NCBI GenBank assembly: GCA_937982515.1
Contig: CALJMB010000027.1
Coordinates: 1 to 5,046 of the forward strand
DNA length: 5,046 nt
Direction: 5' to 3'
From: an uncultured Balneolaceae bacterium
GTDB lineage: Bacteria; Bacteroidota; Rhodothermia; Balneolales; Balneolaceae
A program made the translations under genes and the position numbers. This document shows positions 5,035-5,046 of the stretch, piece by piece. Position 1 is the first letter of the stretch. Every line of letters starts with the position of its first letter. The notes under the pieces are model-generated. The model did no database searches, was not told where the DNA came from, and worked only from the letters and a program-made list of their open reading frames with translations.

Positions 5035-5046
5035 GTCTCCAATAAA

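Larger units (their letters stand above)
4760..5046. other. Non-coding stretch made of small repeats and palindromes
   Basis: These 287 bases to the window edge contain no credible gene. The open frame on the minus strand across 4729-5013 overlaps the PH-domain gene and the repeats, and reads like low-quality translated repeat sequence. The stretch is a mosaic of a hairpin (4802-4828), a heptamer block (4845-4879), a palindrome (4891-4904), a period-9 block (4933-4968) and a palindrome (5020-5034). It looks like a place where short dispersed repeats have accumulated. Confidence 0.6.

Noticed and set aside
4760..5046. tRNA or other structural RNA in the right-hand gap
   Set aside because: No cloverleaf, no GTTCRANNC T-arm and no CCA end could be found on either strand by eye.

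Overview
The window carries a four-gene cytochrome c maturation (System I) operon on the minus strand, reading ccmC, ccmD, ccmE, ccmF from right to left (3869 down to 5). A divergent plus-strand gene at 4232-4759 encodes a small membrane protein with a bacterial PH domain and a C-terminal SHOCT motif. The two units are separated by 362 bases without a gene, and 287 bases without a gene follow the plus-strand gene to the window edge.

The organism is most likely a member of the Bacteroidota/Rhodothermota/Balneolota group. The reasons are the ccmC-D-E-F layout, the divergent CcmC tryptophan motif, a CcmF much longer than the E. coli protein, and the absence of Shine-Dalgarno sequences before the start codons. 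This assignment rests on protein character and not on a database search.

The ccm genes work together at the inner membrane. CcmC loads heme onto CcmE, CcmD is a small helper of that complex, and CcmF takes heme from holo-CcmE and attaches it to apocytochrome c. The genes are tightly packed: ccmC and ccmD overlap by 4 bases (ATGA), ccmD and ccmE by 11 bases, and 58 bases separate ccmE from ccmF. CcmE has Cys in place of the usual heme-binding His (C113-P-S-K-Y117). That is the signature of the variant System I described for archaea and some bacteria such as Desulfovibrio, which lacks CcmH. No ccmA, ccmB, ccmG or ccmH is visible; ccmF ends 4 bases from the left edge, so downstream partners may lie just outside.

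The non-coding parts hold unusual short-period repeats. Four tandem GTTATTG-like heptamers face four inverted ones around a 15-base spacer at 4145-4215, just upstream of the PH-domain gene. Related heptamer blocks lie at 3956-3976 and 4845-4879. A period-9 block lies at 4933-4968. Several small palindromes lie at 3962-4010, 4802-4828, 4891-4904 and 5020-5034. No complete mobile element, CRISPR array, tRNA or rRNA is visible.
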